Source: Agromyces subbeticus DSM 16689 (GTDB taxonomy: Bacteria; Actinomycetota; Actinomycetes; Actinomycetales; Microbacteriaceae). From it: a DNA stretch of 64,000 bases. The stretch spans positions 124,001 to 188,000 of the forward strand of contig NZ_ATXG01000001.1 of NCBI RefSeq assembly GCF_000421565.1, read 5' to 3'. A program made the position numbers and the translations under genes. Positions 17,731 to 27,530 of this stretch are shown one piece after another. How positions within the stretch are numbered: position 1 is the stretch's first letter; the number at the start of each line of letters is the position of its first letter. Under the pieces are notes generated by a model. That model made no database searches. It was not told the DNA's origin and worked only from the letters and a program-made list of their open reading frames with translations.

Positions 17731-18720
17731 TCACTCGGCGAATGCGGCCGCGTCGAGCGTGTCGCTCGCGAAGCCTGCGCGTACCTGGTCGAGTCTCGCC
17801 CAGTCGACGAGCACGATGGATTGCCCGTCGTCCGACGTGCCGGTGCCGTTCGTCGGCATGGTGAAGAACGTGATGTTCTCTCGGCGCACCTCGCGGAGCT
17901 CGACCGCGAGGCCGGCGACGTATCCGCTCGTGAACCCGGCGTCGACCTTGAGATAGGGGGTGATGGATTCGAGGATGGAGCTCACCCGGCCGGGGTTGAC
18001 GGCGGTGTCCGAGCTCAGCACCTTGTCGAGCAGCGCCGCGATGAAGGCCTGCTGATTGCGCACGCGGGTGTAGTCGCCGTCGACGAAGGCATAGCGTTCG
18101 CGGGCGAAGGCGAGGGCCTGGGATCCATCGAGGTGGAGCCTTCCCTGAGGGAAGGTCATGCCGCGCAGGTGGTAGCTCTCGAACTCGGTCGGATTGTCGA
18201 TGTCGACGCCGCCGACGGCATCGGTCAGCCCGACGAATCCCTTGAAGTCGAAGATCGCGACATGGTCGATGCGGGCACCGATGAGCGACTCCACGGTCTG
18301 CACCGCGAGCGGGACTCCGCCGTAGGAGAGCGCCGCATTCACCTTGGCCATGCCGTGGCCCGAGATGTCCACCCAGCTGTCGCGCATGATCGACATCACG
18401 GTGATGCCGTGCCGGTCGGCGGGGATGTGGGCGACCATGATCGTGTCGGAGCGCTGCCCGGCCGCATCGTCGATGCTGTCGAGGTCGGCGCGCGAATCGG
18501 TGCCGAGCAGCAGGATGTTCTGGGCGGATGCCGCCTGGCCGGTCGGCTCGGGCGGCCGCATCGTTGCATCGGGGAACGCTTCGACGATCTTCTCGGTGCC
18601 CTGGTCGAACCGCTGCGCAACCGAGCTCACGAAGATGGCGCTCACGCCGACGAGCGCGAGCACGAAGACGCCGATCGCGGCGAGCGCGATGACGACGGGC
18701 CGACTCCATCGACGTGCCAC
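17731..18720 (-). CDS. LytR-CpsA-Psr (LCP) family protein
   Basis: A 329-residue membrane-anchored LCP enzyme. The family attaches polymers such as teichoic acids or arabinogalactan to peptidoglycan from polyprenyl-phosphate carriers. An N-terminal membrane helix (residues about 7-31) is followed by the LCP domain with LLLGTDSR, RSDTIMVAH, SIMRDSWVD, KVNAALSYGG and the Arg-rich FARERYAFVDGDYTRVRNQQ. The GTG start lies 6 nt after TACCAT (18732-18727), which fits a leaderless transcript. It is divergent from pheA with 65 nt between the starts, and it is distinct from the two LCP paralogues at 23.9-26.6 kb. Confidence 0.9.
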   Translation of the reverse strand: MARRWSRPVVIALAAIGVFVLALVGVSAIFVSSVAQRFDQGTEKIVEAFPDATMRPPEPTGQAASAQNILLLGTDSRADLDSIDDAAGQRSDTIMVAHIPADRHGITVMSIMRDSWVDISGHGMAKVNAALSYGGVPLAVQTVESLIGARIDHVAIFDFKGFVGLTDAVGGVDIDNPTEFESYHLRGMTFPQGRLHLDGSQALAFARERYAFVDGDYTRVRNQQAFIAALLDKVLSSDTAVNPGRVSSILESITPYLKVDAGFTSGYVAGLAVELREVRRENITFFTMPTNGTGTSDDGQSIVLVDWARLDQVRAGFASDTLDAAAFAE

Positions 18721-18785
18721 GCCCTCATGGTACTCCCGTGCTGCGCCCGCGGCTCGGCCGGTGCGCGGTGGCTAGGCTGGCCTGC

Positions 18786-19742
18786 ATGACGGATGCCGCG
18801 CCCACACCGCCCGAGGAGACCTACTCCTACCTGGGGCCGGCCGGCACCTTCACCGAGGCGGCGCTCAAGCAGGTGCCAGAGGCGGTCGGCAAGCACTGGC
18901 GCGGCGTGAACAACGTCGGCGAAGCGCTCGCGGATGTCACGAACGGCCGTTCGATCGCCGCGATGATCGCGATCGAGAACTCGGTCGACGGCGGCGTCTC
19001 CGCCACGCAGGACGCCCTCGCGACCGTGCCGGGGCTGCGCATCCTCGGCGAGTACCTCGTGCCGGTGAACTTCGTGCTCGTGGCCAGGCCGGGCACCGCG
19101 CTCGCCGACGTGCGCATCGTCAACGCCCACCCCGTCGCCTACGCGCAGTCGCGCGGCTGGCTCGAACGCGAGCTGCCCGACCACGGGCACATCCCGGCGA
19201 CGAGCAACGTCGCCGCCGCGGCATCCCTCTTCGAAGGCAGCCAGGCCGACGCGGCCGTCGCGCCGCCCGGCATCACCGACCACCTCGACGTCGACGTGCT
19301 CGCCCGCGACATCGGCGACAACGCCAACGCCGTCACGCGCTTCGTGCTCGTTGGCCGCTCGCGTGTGCTGCCGGAGCCGACCGGGGCCGACAAGACGAGC
19401 ATCATCGTCGAGCTGCCCGACGACGAGCCCGGCGCGCTGCTCGCCATGCTCGAGCAGTTCTCGACCCGTGGCGTGAACCTCTCGCTCATCCAGTCGCGGC
19501 CGATCGGCGACGCCCTCGGCCGCTACCGATTCGTCGTCGACTTCGACGGCCACGTCGCCGACGAGCGCGTCGCCGACGCCCTGCTCGGCCTCCGCCGCAC
19601 GAGCCCCAAGGTGATCTTCCTCGGCTCGTACCCGCGGGCCGACCAGCAAGAGGTGGCCTACCACTCGAAGTACGATGACGGCATCTTCATCGAGGCCCGC
19701 GACTGGCTGCGCGGCCTGCTGAGCGGCGAGCCCGACGCCTGA
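18786..19742 (+). CDS. pheA: Prephenate dehydratase
   Basis: A 318-residue monofunctional prephenate dehydratase, which converts prephenate to phenylpyruvate in phenylalanine synthesis. The N-terminal YLGPAGTFTEAAL, the central TRFVLVGR and a C-terminal ACT domain (GVNLSLIQSRP...YRFVVDFDGH) for phenylalanine feedback are all present. In the ACT domain QSRP stands where ESRP is common. ATG 18786 follows TAGGCT (18773-18778) by 7 nt, suggesting a leaderless transcript. The next gene begins 28 nt downstream. Confidence 0.95.
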   Translation: MTDAAPTPPEETYSYLGPAGTFTEAALKQVPEAVGKHWRGVNNVGEALADVTNGRSIAAMIAIENSVDGGVSATQDALATVPGLRILGEYLVPVNFVLVARPGTALADVRIVNAHPVAYAQSRGWLERELPDHGHIPATSNVAAAASLFEGSQADAAVAPPGITDHLDVDVLARDIGDNANAVTRFVLVGRSRVLPEPTGADKTSIIVELPDDEPGALLAMLEQFSTRGVNLSLIQSRPIGDALGRYRFVVDFDGHVADERVADALLGLRRTSPKVIFLGSYPRADQQEVAYHSKYDDGIFIEARDWLRGLLSGEPDA

Positions 19743-19770
19743 TCGCGTCGCCCCGAACCGAGGAGCACAC

Positions 19771-20586
19771 GTGAGCGACGGCGCGACCGCAGGCATCGAC
19801 CCGCGATTCGATCCGCGGTACCAGCGCGGGTACTCGGGCGAGAGTGCGGTCGACCGCGAGGGTGCAGTGGATGCCGCGCCGCCGGCCCGCCCGTCGGTGG
19901 TGCGAGTGCCCGACCCGCCGAAGTCGATCACTGCGGCTCCGGTGGTCGTCGGGCAAATCGTCGACGTCGAGACGAACGACGATGTCGACGTGCTCGAGCA
20001 GTCGTTCCAGCGGTCCGACCCGCAGCCCCAGGACGGCGCAATCGGCGATCGCGTGCGACCGTGGCTCATCGGAGCGTGGTCGGTGCTCGGTGCGTCCCTG
20101 CTGATCGGCACGTCGATGATCTGGTCGCTGAACAACGATCCGAAGTACTACATGGGAATGGGTGACGTCAACGGGCTTCGCGAGATCACGTGGGTGGTTG
20201 CACCTGCGCTCGTGCGAGTGGCTCTCGTCAGCACCGTCGCGCTCATCGTGGCGATGGGGGTGCGGCGCGCATGGCCCGATCCCGTACCGCCGGAGCGGGA
20301 ACGGCCGCCGGTGACCCGCACTCCGGCGTTCGTCGCCCTGCTCACCGTGATCATCGGTGCAGCCATCATCGTCGCCTGGTACGCGACCATCGCCGGTGCG
20401 ACTCGCCTGGTCGCGGTGAGCGGTCCTCCTGAGGGCGACCAGGTGATGTTGATGGCGCTGCAGGCCACGGTCAGCACGGTGTCCAACGCGATCGTCGAGG
20501 CGGCAGTGTGGGCCGTGCTCGGCATTCTCGTGCTCGGAGCGGTCAGCGCGGAACGCGCACGATCAGCGCGGCCGGATCGACCGTGA
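19771..20586 (+). CDS. Uncharacterised four-helix membrane protein
   Basis: A 271-residue protein with an acidic, proline-rich cytoplasmic N-terminus of about 90 residues and four hydrophobic helices (roughly 97-114, 134-156, 185-208, 240-258). GTG 19771 is preceded by AGGAG at 5 nt, a good ribosome site. I do not recognise the family. It is likely co-transcribed with pheA, and its last 44 nt overlap the 3' end of the convergent lipid-kinase gene. Confidence 0.7.
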   Translation: MSDGATAGIDPRFDPRYQRGYSGESAVDREGAVDAAPPARPSVVRVPDPPKSITAAPVVVGQIVDVETNDDVDVLEQSFQRSDPQPQDGAIGDRVRPWLIGAWSVLGASLLIGTSMIWSLNNDPKYYMGMGDVNGLREITWVVAPALVRVALVSTVALIVAMGVRRAWPDPVPPERERPPVTRTPAFVALLTVIIGAAIIVAWYATIAGATRLVAVSGPPEGDQVMLMALQATVSTVSNAIVEAAVWAVLGILVLGAVSAERARSARPDRP

Positions 20587-21550
20587 ATCGCGCAGACACC
20601 ACGAGGCCGAACTCGTCGCCGTCGATCTCGAACTCCTCGGCCGCTCCCTCGATCTCGAGCTCGACCGATCGCCCCCGCAGGTAGACGATCTCGCTGCGGC
20701 GCTTGCCGCCCGTGAGGTCGAGGAACTGGCGACCCAGCGCCGATTTCCGCAGCACCCGGTTCTCCCAGGTGACCTTGCGCCAGATGAGCAACCACCCGAG
20801 CAGGTTTCGCGGCTGCAGCACGACGACGTCGAGCCGGCCGTCGTCGATCTCGGCGTCGGGGATCAGCTCGATGTTGCCCGGCAGGTAGCCGAGGTTCGCA
20901 ACGAGGATGCTCGACACCTTCGATCGGTGGTGGCGCCCCATGTCGACTCGATGGGTCACGCGATAGGGCTTCGACGCAGGGATCGCGCGAAGGCCGGCAT
21001 CGACGTAGGCCAGCCAGCCGACCCGCTTCTTCAGGTCGTCATTCGTGTTCGAGATCATGGCCGCGTCGATGCCGATGCCGGCCATCACGAGCGAAACGTG
21101 CGTCTCTTCACCGCCGTCGGGCCTGACGACGTCGGCGGCGATGACGTCGACGGCGCGGTCCATGCCCGAGAAGGCGAGCACGACGGCGTCGTCCTGATCG
21201 TTCACGGGGATGTCGAGATTGCGGGCGAAGAGGTTGCCCGTGCCGATCGGCACGAGGCCGAGTGGAACGCCGCTGCCGCGGAGGCCGGCCGCGACCGAGC
21301 GCACGGTGCCGTCGCCGCCGGCGGCGATCACGAGGTCGACGCGGGCATCGAGGGCTTCGTGCGCCATTCCCTTGCCCGGGTCGTCGGCGGTGGTCTCGAT
21401 CCACAGCGAGGGAGCGAAATGCTGGCGCGCCTCGGCTGCGGCGACGGCCGTGCGCAGGGTGTCGACGCCCTGCTTGGTCGGATTGAAGATCACGGCCGCG
21501 CGCTGGCGCCGGCCCGCGGCATCCGTCGTCACCTGCTCGTCTGCCGTCAC
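20543..21550 (-). CDS. Diacylglycerol kinase-like lipid kinase (DAGK catalytic domain)
   Basis: A 335-residue lipid kinase. The catalytic signature is complete: FNPTKQG at the N-terminus, [15 protein letters not shown] for ATP binding, and [18 protein letters not shown]. The C-terminal half has the usual [20 protein letters not shown]. Such proteins phosphorylate diacylglycerol or related polyprenyl lipids at the inner face of the membrane. The start is uncertain: GTG 21550 is chosen on family length, and GTG 21592 is also in frame. Neither has a strong ribosome site. The 3' end overlaps the convergent membrane-protein gene by 44 nt. Confidence 0.88.
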   Translation of the reverse strand: MTADEQVTTDAAGRRQRAAVIFNPTKQGVDTLRTAVAAAEARQHFAPSLWIETTADDPGKGMAHEALDARVDLVIAAGGDGTVRSVAAGLRGSGVPLGLVPIGTGNLFARNLDIPVNDQDDAVVLAFSGMDRAVDVIAADVVRPDGGEETHVSLVMAGIGIDAAMISNTNDDLKKRVGWLAYVDAGLRAIPASKPYRVTHRVDMGRHHRSKVSSILVANLGYLPGNIELIPDAEIDDGRLDVVVLQPRNLLGWLLIWRKVTWENRVLRKSALGRQFLDLTGGKRRSEIVYLRGRSVELEIEGAAEEFEIDGDEFGLVVSARFTVDPAALIVRVPR

Positions 21551-21642
21551 GCAGCCCACGGTATTGCATCCACGCTGGAAACCGCCGTTCACGCGCGCAA
21601 GCCCCGATCAGGCGGTCGGATGCCGCGGCTAGACTTGCTCGG

Positions 21643-22908
21643 GTGATCGATCCCGTGCTGCTTCGCGAGAACCCCGACCTCATCAAGCGTTCGCAAGAGC
21701 TCCGCGGCGAGTCCGTGGCGCTCGTCGACGCGGCCGTCGAGGCCGACGCCGCTCGGCGCACCGCGATCACCGTCTTCGAGGCCCTGCGCGCCGAGCAGAA
21801 CGCCTTCGGCAAGCAGGTCGCCCAGGCGCCCAAAGAGGCCAAGGCCGCCCTCGTCTCCGAGGCGCAAGAGCTCGCAGCCCGAGTCAAGGCTGCGAGCCAG
21901 ACCGCGCACGACGCCGAGGCCGAGTTCACGCTCGCCGTGCAGCGGCTCGGCAACATCGTCATCGACGGCGTGCCGGCGGGTGGCGAAGACGACTTCATCG
22001 TGCTCCGCGAGGTCGGCGAGATCCCGGCGTTCGACTTCGAGCCGCGCGATCACCTCGAGATCGGCGAACTGCTCGACGCCATCGACATGCAGCGCGGCGC
22101 GAAGGTGTCGGGCGCGCGCTTCCACTACCTCAAGGGCATCGGGGCGCGGCTCGAGCTCGCCCTCATGAACATGGGCCTCGACCGGGCGCTCGCGGCGGGC
22201 TTCACGCCGCTCATCACGCCCACGCTCGTGCGGCCCGAGATCATGCAGGGCACCGGGTTCCTCGGTGCGCACTCCGACGAGGTCTACTACCTGCCCGAGC
22301 AGGAGCTCTACCTCACGGGCACGAGCGAGGTCGCACTCGCGGGCTATCACGCCGACGAGATCATCGACGTGTCGAAGGGCCCCATCCGCTATGCGGGCTG
22401 GTCGACCTGCTACCGCAGCGAGGCCGGCAGCCACGGCAAAGACACGCGCGGCATCATCCGGGTGCACCAGTTCAACAAGCTCGAGATGTTCACCTACATC
22501 GACCCCGCCGACGCCGCGGCCGAGCACGAGCGCCTGCTCGGCTGGCAAGAGGGCATGCTGCAAGACCTCGGCCTCTCGTATCGCGTCATCGACACCGCCG
22601 CGGGCGACCTCGGCTCGAGCGCTGCGCGAAAGTACGACGTCGAGGCCTGGGTGCCCACGCAGAACGCCTACCGCGAGCTCACCTCCACCTCGAACTGCAC
22701 GACGTTCCAGGCGCGTCGCCTCAACATCCGCCACCGCACCGAGAGCGGCAAGACGGCCCCGGTCGCGACCCTCAACGGCACGCTCGCGACGACCCGGTGG
22801 CTCGTCGCCATTCTCGAGACGCACCAGCAGGCCGACGGCTCGGTCGTGGTGCCCGAGGCGCTGCGGGGCTACCTCGGCGGCCTCGCGGTGCTCGAGCCCG
22901 TCGCATGA
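21643..22908 (+). CDS. serS: Seryl-tRNA synthetase
   Basis: A 421-residue class II synthetase that charges tRNA-Ser. Seen: the N-terminal coiled-coil arm (about residues 30-105), motif 2 ([20 protein letters not shown]) and motif 3 ([16 protein letters not shown]). The GTG start lies 7 nt after TAGACT (21630-21635) without a ribosome site, so a leaderless transcript is likely. The stop overlaps the ATG of the HAD gene (ATGA). Two of its substrates, tRNA-Ser(UGA) and tRNA-Ser(GCU), are encoded 2.3 and 3.8 kb downstream. Confidence 0.97.
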   Translation: MIDPVLLRENPDLIKRSQELRGESVALVDAAVEADAARRTAITVFEALRAEQNAFGKQVAQAPKEAKAALVSEAQELAARVKAASQTAHDAEAEFTLAVQRLGNIVIDGVPAGGEDDFIVLREVGEIPAFDFEPRDHLEIGELLDAIDMQRGAKVSGARFHYLKGIGARLELALMNMGLDRALAAGFTPLITPTLVRPEIMQGTGFLGAHSDEVYYLPEQELYLTGTSEVALAGYHADEIIDVSKGPIRYAGWSTCYRSEAGSHGKDTRGIIRVHQFNKLEMFTYIDPADAAAEHERLLGWQEGMLQDLGLSYRVIDTAAGDLGSSAARKYDVEAWVPTQNAYRELTSTSNCTTFQARRLNIRHRTESGKTAPVATLNGTLATTRWLVAILETHQQADGSVVVPEALRGYLGGLAVLEPVA

Positions 22909-23810
22909 GCAGTCGAGTGCCTCGTCGGTCGAGCAGCGACGAAGGAGCGTATCGAGACCACGAGACGGGGTCTCGATACGGCGCTGGGGCGCCTACTCGA
23001 CCGGCGGTGGTCGACGAACCGTGGTTCGTCGCCCTCGACGTCGACGGCACGATCATGCACGAAGACGGTTCGATCGACGACGTCGTCGCCGACGCCGTCG
23101 CCGCGGCCCGCGACCGAGGCCACGTCGTGACGCTCGCGACCGGACGCTCGTGGGCGACGACGGAGCCCGTGCTCAGTCGGCTCGGGCTCACGCCCGAGTA
23201 CGTCGTGTGCGCCAACGGCGCCATCACGATGCAGCGCGACGACGCGGCATCCGACGGCTATATTCGTCGGCACGTCGAGACCTTCGACCCGACGCCCGTG
23301 CTGGAGCGCATCCGTTCGTTCCTGCCGGCCGGCAAGTTCATGGTCGAACTGCCCGACGGCTATCGCCTCTACACCGAGGGCATGTCCGAGTGGAACCTCG
23401 ACAACGCGCGCGAGGTGCTGTTCGAAGAGCTGCTCGACCACCGCGCGACCCGCGTCGTCGTCACGAGCCTCGAGCACGGTCTCGACGAGTTCTTCGGCAT
23501 CGTCGACCAGATGGGCCTGCACCACGTCAGCTACGCGATCGGCTGGACCGCGTGGCTCGACATCGCCCCCGATGGCGTCAACAAGGCGACCGCGCTCGAG
23601 CGCGTGCGCGGCTGGCTCGACCTGCCGATCGAGCGCGTGCTCGCCGCCGGAGACGGGCGCAACGACCTCGAGATGTTCGCGTGGGCCGGTGCCGGCGGCC
23701 GATCGGTCGCGATGGGCCAGGCGCCAGACGAGGTGCGCGCGGCGGCGCTCGAGATCGGCGCATCGGTCGCCGACGCCGGGCTCGCTGCGGTGCTCGACTC
23801 GCTGCCGTGA
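22905..23810 (+). CDS. HAD-superfamily Cof-type phosphatase
   Basis: A HAD hydrolase with motif I (ALDVDGTIM), a C2B-type cap, and motif IV ([16 protein letters not shown]). The family dephosphorylates sugar or nucleotide phosphates. From ATG 22905, coupled to serS, the protein is 301 residues, but codons 8-33 are a palindromic repeat element read as coding. A second in-frame start, GTG 23007, just after the repeat, gives 267 residues and begins six codons before motif I. Which start is used is open; the ancestral N-terminus was probably short. Confidence 0.85.
   Translation: MSSRVPRRSSSDEGAYRDHETGSRYGAGAPTRPAVVDEPWFVALDVDGTIMHEDGSIDDVVADAVAAARDRGHVVTLATGRSWATTEPVLSRLGLTPEYVVCANGAITMQRDDAASDGYIRRHVETFDPTPVLERIRSFLPAGKFMVELPDGYRLYTEGMSEWNLDNAREVLFEELLDHRATRVVVTSLEHGLDEFFGIVDQMGLHHVSYAIGWTAWLDIAPDGVNKATALERVRGWLDLPIERVLAAGDGRNDLEMFAWAGAGGRSVAMGQAPDEVRAAALEIGASVADAGLAAVLDSLP
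22927..23004. repeat. Palindromic interspersed repeat (copy A)
   Basis: Nested inverted repeat: outer arms GGTCGAGCAG / CTACTCGACC and inner arms GTATCGAGACC / GGTCTCGATAC, with ACGAAGGAG between outer and inner left arms. A second copy at 43951-44034 has the same order of segments. It lies within the first codons of the HAD gene. Confidence 0.85.
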
Positions 23811-23880
23811 CGTCACCGCCACGCGCATCCCGCCGAGGTTCGCCAGCCCGACATAGAATCGGCGGATCGGAGGGGGTTCG

Positions 23881-25116
23881 GTGAGCAGCGCGAATGAGCA
23901 GGTCGACACGGAGCCGACCGAGGTGCCACGACACGGGCGGATGCCGCGGCACGGCGCCGCGTCGACGTACCTGAAGCTCGCGGCATCCGTCGTCGCCGTG
24001 CTCGCCGTCGCTGCCACGTCGATCGTGGCGTACGCGGCCGTCGACCTCATCGGGGACGCGAAGCCGCCGGTGGAGCTCGCGGGCGAGCAGATGCTCGAGG
24101 GTGTGCCCGACATCGGTGCGATGGAAGGCGGCCTCAACTTCCTGCTCGTCGGCAGCGACAAGCGCCCCGCCGACGGTCGCTTCGGCGACCCCGAAGAGGA
24201 CTCGGCTGAACTCAACGACGTGACCATGCTGCTGCACGTGTCGCAAGACCACTCGCACGTCGAAGTGGTGAGCTTTCCGCGAGACCTCGTGGTGCCGGTG
24301 CCCGAGTGCATCGATCCGGCCGATCCCGAGGGCGAGCCGCTCTCGCCGCTCTCAGGTGTGAAGATCAACACCGTGCTCGCATACGGCGGGCTTCCGTGCG
24401 TCGCACTCACCGTTCAGCAGCTCACGGGCGTGGAGATCCCCGTCGGCGGCATCGTGGAGTTCTACGGCGTCGCCGCGCTCAGTGAGGCCGTCGGCGGCGT
24501 CGAGGTGTGCCTCGTCGACCCGATCGACGACCCCGATGCCGAACTGCAGCTCGATGCCGGAAAGCATTCCCTCTCGGGCATGCAGGCGTTGGCGTACCTG
24601 CGCACGCGGCATGCGGTCGGCGACGGCAGCGACCTCGGCCGTATCTCCAATCAGCAGGCCTTCCTCGCGTCGCTCGTGCGCACGCTGCAGAGCAGCGGCA
24701 CCCTCAGCGACCCCGTGAAGCTCTACTCGATCGCCAAGGCCGTGCTGTCCAACATGACGCTCTCGACCGCGCTGCAGAATCCGACCCAGCTCATGGCGAT
24801 CGCGCGTACCCTCGCCGACGTCGACCTGTCGAAGATCGTGTTCCTGCAGTATCCGACCGTCTACACCGATGACCGCAGCGGCGTCGAACCCTCCGATTCT
24901 GCGGCGTCCGTCAACGCTGCGCTGCAGGCTGATCAGCCGATCGTGCTCGATCCGTCGGCGACGTCGGAGTCGGAGTTCGGCACCGAGGCGGACCCGAACA
25001 CCCAGGCGCCAGTACCCGACCCGGCCGCGACCGAAGCGCCCACCACGCAGGCGCCGCCGGATGTCACGGGGCAGCGTGGCGACGAGGTTCGTTGCGCGAC
25101 GGCCAACGAGGGCTGA
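23881..25116 (+). CDS. LytR-CpsA-Psr (LCP) family protein
   Basis: A 411-residue LCP protein with a cytoplasmic N-terminus of about 32 residues and a membrane helix (about 34-55). The extracellular LCP domain carries FLLVGSDKR, ELNDVTMLLHVS, VVSFPRDLVVPVPEC, GVKINTVLAYGG and YLRTRHAVGDGSDLGRISNQQ. A Pro/Thr/Ala-rich tail ends in GQRGDEVRCATANEG. The start GTG 23881 has a strong GGAGGGGG ribosome site. It is a close paralogue of the gene at 25356 and shares the C-terminal GQ..E.RC motif. A role in attaching wall polymers is known for the family; the polymer is not identifiable. Confidence 0.9.
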   Translation: MSSANEQVDTEPTEVPRHGRMPRHGAASTYLKLAASVVAVLAVAATSIVAYAAVDLIGDAKPPVELAGEQMLEGVPDIGAMEGGLNFLLVGSDKRPADGRFGDPEEDSAELNDVTMLLHVSQDHSHVEVVSFPRDLVVPVPECIDPADPEGEPLSPLSGVKINTVLAYGGLPCVALTVQQLTGVEIPVGGIVEFYGVAALSEAVGGVEVCLVDPIDDPDAELQLDAGKHSLSGMQALAYLRTRHAVGDGSDLGRISNQQAFLASLVRTLQSSGTLSDPVKLYSIAKAVLSNMTLSTALQNPTQLMAIARTLADVDLSKIVFLQYPTVYTDDRSGVEPSDSAASVNAALQADQPIVLDPSATSESEFGTEADPNTQAPVPDPAATEAPTTQAPPDVTGQRGDEVRCATANEG

Positions 25117-25242
25117 CGCGTCGCTCGATCGTGCGCCTCAGCACCTTTTCAGGGTGGCCTGCGACCCTTGTCGGAGCATGCTTCCGCTAGAATCGGGGCC
25201 TGTCCGCAGCAGCCTCGTCGACCGACGCGGCGTTGCAGGCAT

Positions 25243-25327
25243 GGAGGGCTGTCCGAGCGGCCGATGGAGCTGGTCTTGAAAACCAGTGGGCAGTGATGTC
25301 TCGTGGGTTCGAATCCCACGCCCTCCG
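25243..25327 (+). tRNA. tRNA-Ser (UGA anticodon)
   Basis: An 85-nt cloverleaf with acceptor GGAGGGC/GCCCTCC, anticodon stem CTGGT/ACCAG round the loop CTTGAAA (anticodon TGA), a long variable arm typical of serine tRNA and the T-loop GGTTCGAATCC. No CCA is encoded. TAGAAT at 25188-25193 may be the -10 box. The downstream LCP gene starts 28 nt later, perhaps on the same transcript. Confidence 0.96.
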
Positions 25328-25355
25328 CGCGAAAACGACCAGACGAAAGGACACC

Positions 25356-26645
25356 GTGGCAGACGAGCTTCGTAGCAGTGCCCGGCGGGCCGCGTCGTCG
25401 ACCCCAGTGGTGCGTCACGGCCGACTGAAGCGACGCAACGCCTGGAGGTCGGTCGCGAAGATCACTGCCTCCATCGTCGGCGTCGCGCTCGTCTCGGGCA
25501 CCGCCGTCGCGGCGTACGCCGGCTGGGACCTGGCGAACACCGCGAAGCCCACCGTCACGCTCGGCAACGAAGACGTGCTCGAAGGCGTGCCCGATGTCGG
25601 CGCCATCGAGGGCGGCGTGAACCTGCTCCTCATCGGCAGCGACAGCCGCGAGGGGCAGGGCGGCGGGTTCGGGGATCCCGACGAAGAGACGGCCGTGCTC
25701 AACGACGTCACGATGCTGATGCACATCTCAGAAGACCACTCCAATGCGTCGGTGCTCAGCTTCCCGCGCGACATGCTGGTCGACGTGCCCGAGTGCGCCG
25801 ACCCGGCCGACCCGACCGGCGAGCCGCTCAGCGAGCAGTACGGCGTGAAGATCAACTCCGTGCTCTCACTCGGCGGCATGGCCTGCGTCGTGAAGACGGT
25901 CGAGCAACTCGTCGGCGTCACGATTCCGTTCGCGGGCACCGTGCAGTTCATGGGCGTCGCGGGTCTCTCCGAGGCCGTCGGCGGTGTGCCGGTGTGCGTG
26001 GCCGAGCCCATCGAAGACGAGCACACCGATCTCTACCTCCCGGCCGGCATGCACGAACTGTCGGGCCTGCCGGCGCTGCAGTTCCTCCGCACCCGTCACG
26101 GCGTCGGCGACGGCAGCGACCTCGGCCGCATCTCGAATCAGCAGGTCTTCATGTCGGCGCTCGCTCGCACGCTGCAGTCGAACGGCACCCTGACCGATCC
26201 CGTGAAGCTCTACTCGATCGCGAAGGCCGCTCTCGCGAACATGCAGCTCTCCGACAGCCTGATGGACCCGACGCGCATGATCTCCATCGCGAAGGCGCTG
26301 AAAGACACCGATCTGAACAAGATCGCGTTCGTGCAGTACCCGACCGGCTACGTCGATGGCGGTGCCGCGCTGCTGCCGACCGATTCCGCCGACGCGATCA
26401 ACTACGCCCTGCAGAACGACCTCCCGGTCGCATTCGACCCGACCGCCCAAGACACCTCGTTCGCGTCCGTCGGCGACCCCGCCGCCGTCGCGCCACCGGC
26501 TGAAGAAGCGCCAGCCGAAGAGGCGCCGGTCGACCCGGCGGCTCCCGCTCCAGCGCCCACCGTCGAGGCCCTGCCGAGCGACGTCACCGGCCAGACGGCG
26601 GCCGAGACCCGGTGCTCCGCCGGGCGAACACTCGACGACCAGTAG
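25356..26645 (+). CDS. LytR-CpsA-Psr (LCP) family protein
   Basis: A 429-residue LCP paralogue of the gene at 23881, from which it is separated by tRNA-Ser. It has an N-terminal membrane helix (about 37-57) and an LCP domain with LLLIGSDSR, VLNDVTMLMHIS, VLSFPRDMLVDVPEC, GVKINSVLSLGG and FLRTRHGVGDGSDLGRISNQQ. A Pro/Ala/Glu-rich tail ends in GQTAAETRCSAGR. Start GTG 25356 has AAAGGA 4 nt upstream. Both copies carry two extra cysteines (VPEC and near LGGMAC/GGLPC) that could form a disulfide. Tandem duplication is evident, and separate polymer targets are possible. Confidence 0.9.
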   Translation: MADELRSSARRAASSTPVVRHGRLKRRNAWRSVAKITASIVGVALVSGTAVAAYAGWDLANTAKPTVTLGNEDVLEGVPDVGAIEGGVNLLLIGSDSREGQGGGFGDPDEETAVLNDVTMLMHISEDHSNASVLSFPRDMLVDVPECADPADPTGEPLSEQYGVKINSVLSLGGMACVVKTVEQLVGVTIPFAGTVQFMGVAGLSEAVGGVPVCVAEPIEDEHTDLYLPAGMHELSGLPALQFLRTRHGVGDGSDLGRISNQQVFMSALARTLQSNGTLTDPVKLYSIAKAALANMQLSDSLMDPTRMISIAKALKDTDLNKIAFVQYPTGYVDGGAALLPTDSADAINYALQNDLPVAFDPTAQDTSFASVGDPAAVAPPAEEAPAEEAPVDPAAPAPAPTVEALPSDVTGQTAAETRCSAGRTLDDQ

Positions 26646-26722
26646 CCGTCGCCCGCCCGAATCGTCATCCGCGGCATCTGCGGGTTATGATGGCTCTCGC
26701 GTGTGCGTGCAAACGTTCACGA

Positions 26723-26811
26723 GGAGACGTCGCATAGTCCGGCCGAGTGCACCACCCTGCTAAGGTGGAGTCCCCGTAAGGGGACCAGGGGTTCAAATCC
26801 CCTCGTCTCCG
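26723..26811 (+). tRNA. tRNA-Ser (GCU anticodon)
   Basis: An 89-nt cloverleaf with acceptor GGAGACG/CGTCTCC, anticodon stem CCACC/GGTGG round CTGCTAA (anticodon GCT), a long variable arm (GTCCCCGTAAGGGGAC) and the T-loop GGTTCAAATCC. TATGAT at 26686-26691 may be the -10 box. Confidence 0.96.
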
Positions 26812-26897
26812 CTCTTCAGATCAGCTTCCTGCACCGTGCGTGCAGCGCTGCGCGTGCGACACTCGAATGCTCGCCCGGAGACCGAGACCGAGAGCAC

Positions 26898-27443
26898 ATG
26901 ACCCACGGCACGCAACCCGACACGACCATCCCGCTCATCGTCGTCTGCGGCGTCTCGGGCAGTGGCAAGTCGACCATCGGTGCCCTGCTGGCGGCGCGTC
27001 TCTCGGTGCCGTTCATCGACGGGGATGCCCTGCATCCCGCCGAGAACGTCGCGAAGATGTCGGCCGGCACCCCCCTCGACGACGACGATCGTCGCCCGTG
27101 GCTCGATCGCATCGCCGATGAGATCTCCGCGGCGCGCGAGTCCGGCACCGGCCTCGTCGTCGCCTGCTCGGCACTCAAGTCGGCGTATCGCGAGGTCATT
27201 CGCCGTGGCGCCGACGACGTCTTCTTCGCGCAACTGCTGCTGAGCGCCGACGTGCTGCTCGAGCGGGTGTCGAGCCGGCCGGGGCACTTCATGCCCGCGG
27301 CGCTCGTGCCGTCGCAACTCGCGGCACTCGAGCCGTTGGCCGAGGCCGAGTGCGGTGTCGAGCTCGACGCGGCAGCCGCACCCGATGACCTCGTGGCCGA
27401 GATCATCGCCGGGCACGCCGACTCGGCCGCTCGCGACGACTGA
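26898..27443 (+). CDS. Gluconokinase (GntK-type)
   Basis: A 181-residue P-loop kinase that phosphorylates D-gluconate to 6-phosphogluconate for the pentose phosphate pathway. Seen: Walker A GVSGSGKST at residues 17-25, the family motif FIDGDALHP, the ENVAKMSAGTPLDDDDRRPWL segment (family signature NVEKM..G.PL.D.DR.PWL), and VVACSALKSAYRE. ATG 26898 is the start by family alignment; its ribosome site is poor. No gluconate permease is next to it. Confidence 0.92.
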   Translation: MTHGTQPDTTIPLIVVCGVSGSGKSTIGALLAARLSVPFIDGDALHPAENVAKMSAGTPLDDDDRRPWLDRIADEISAARESGTGLVVACSALKSAYREVIRRGADDVFFAQLLLSADVLLERVSSRPGHFMPAALVPSQLAALEPLAEAECGVELDAAAAPDDLVAEIIAGHADSAARDD

Positions 27444-27530
27444 CGAGCGTCGTCGAAGACTGCCCGCTCGACGAGTGTCGGCGGCCCTCAGTAGACTTCT
27501 CTGGTTACACGATCAGGGGGAATTGCCACC

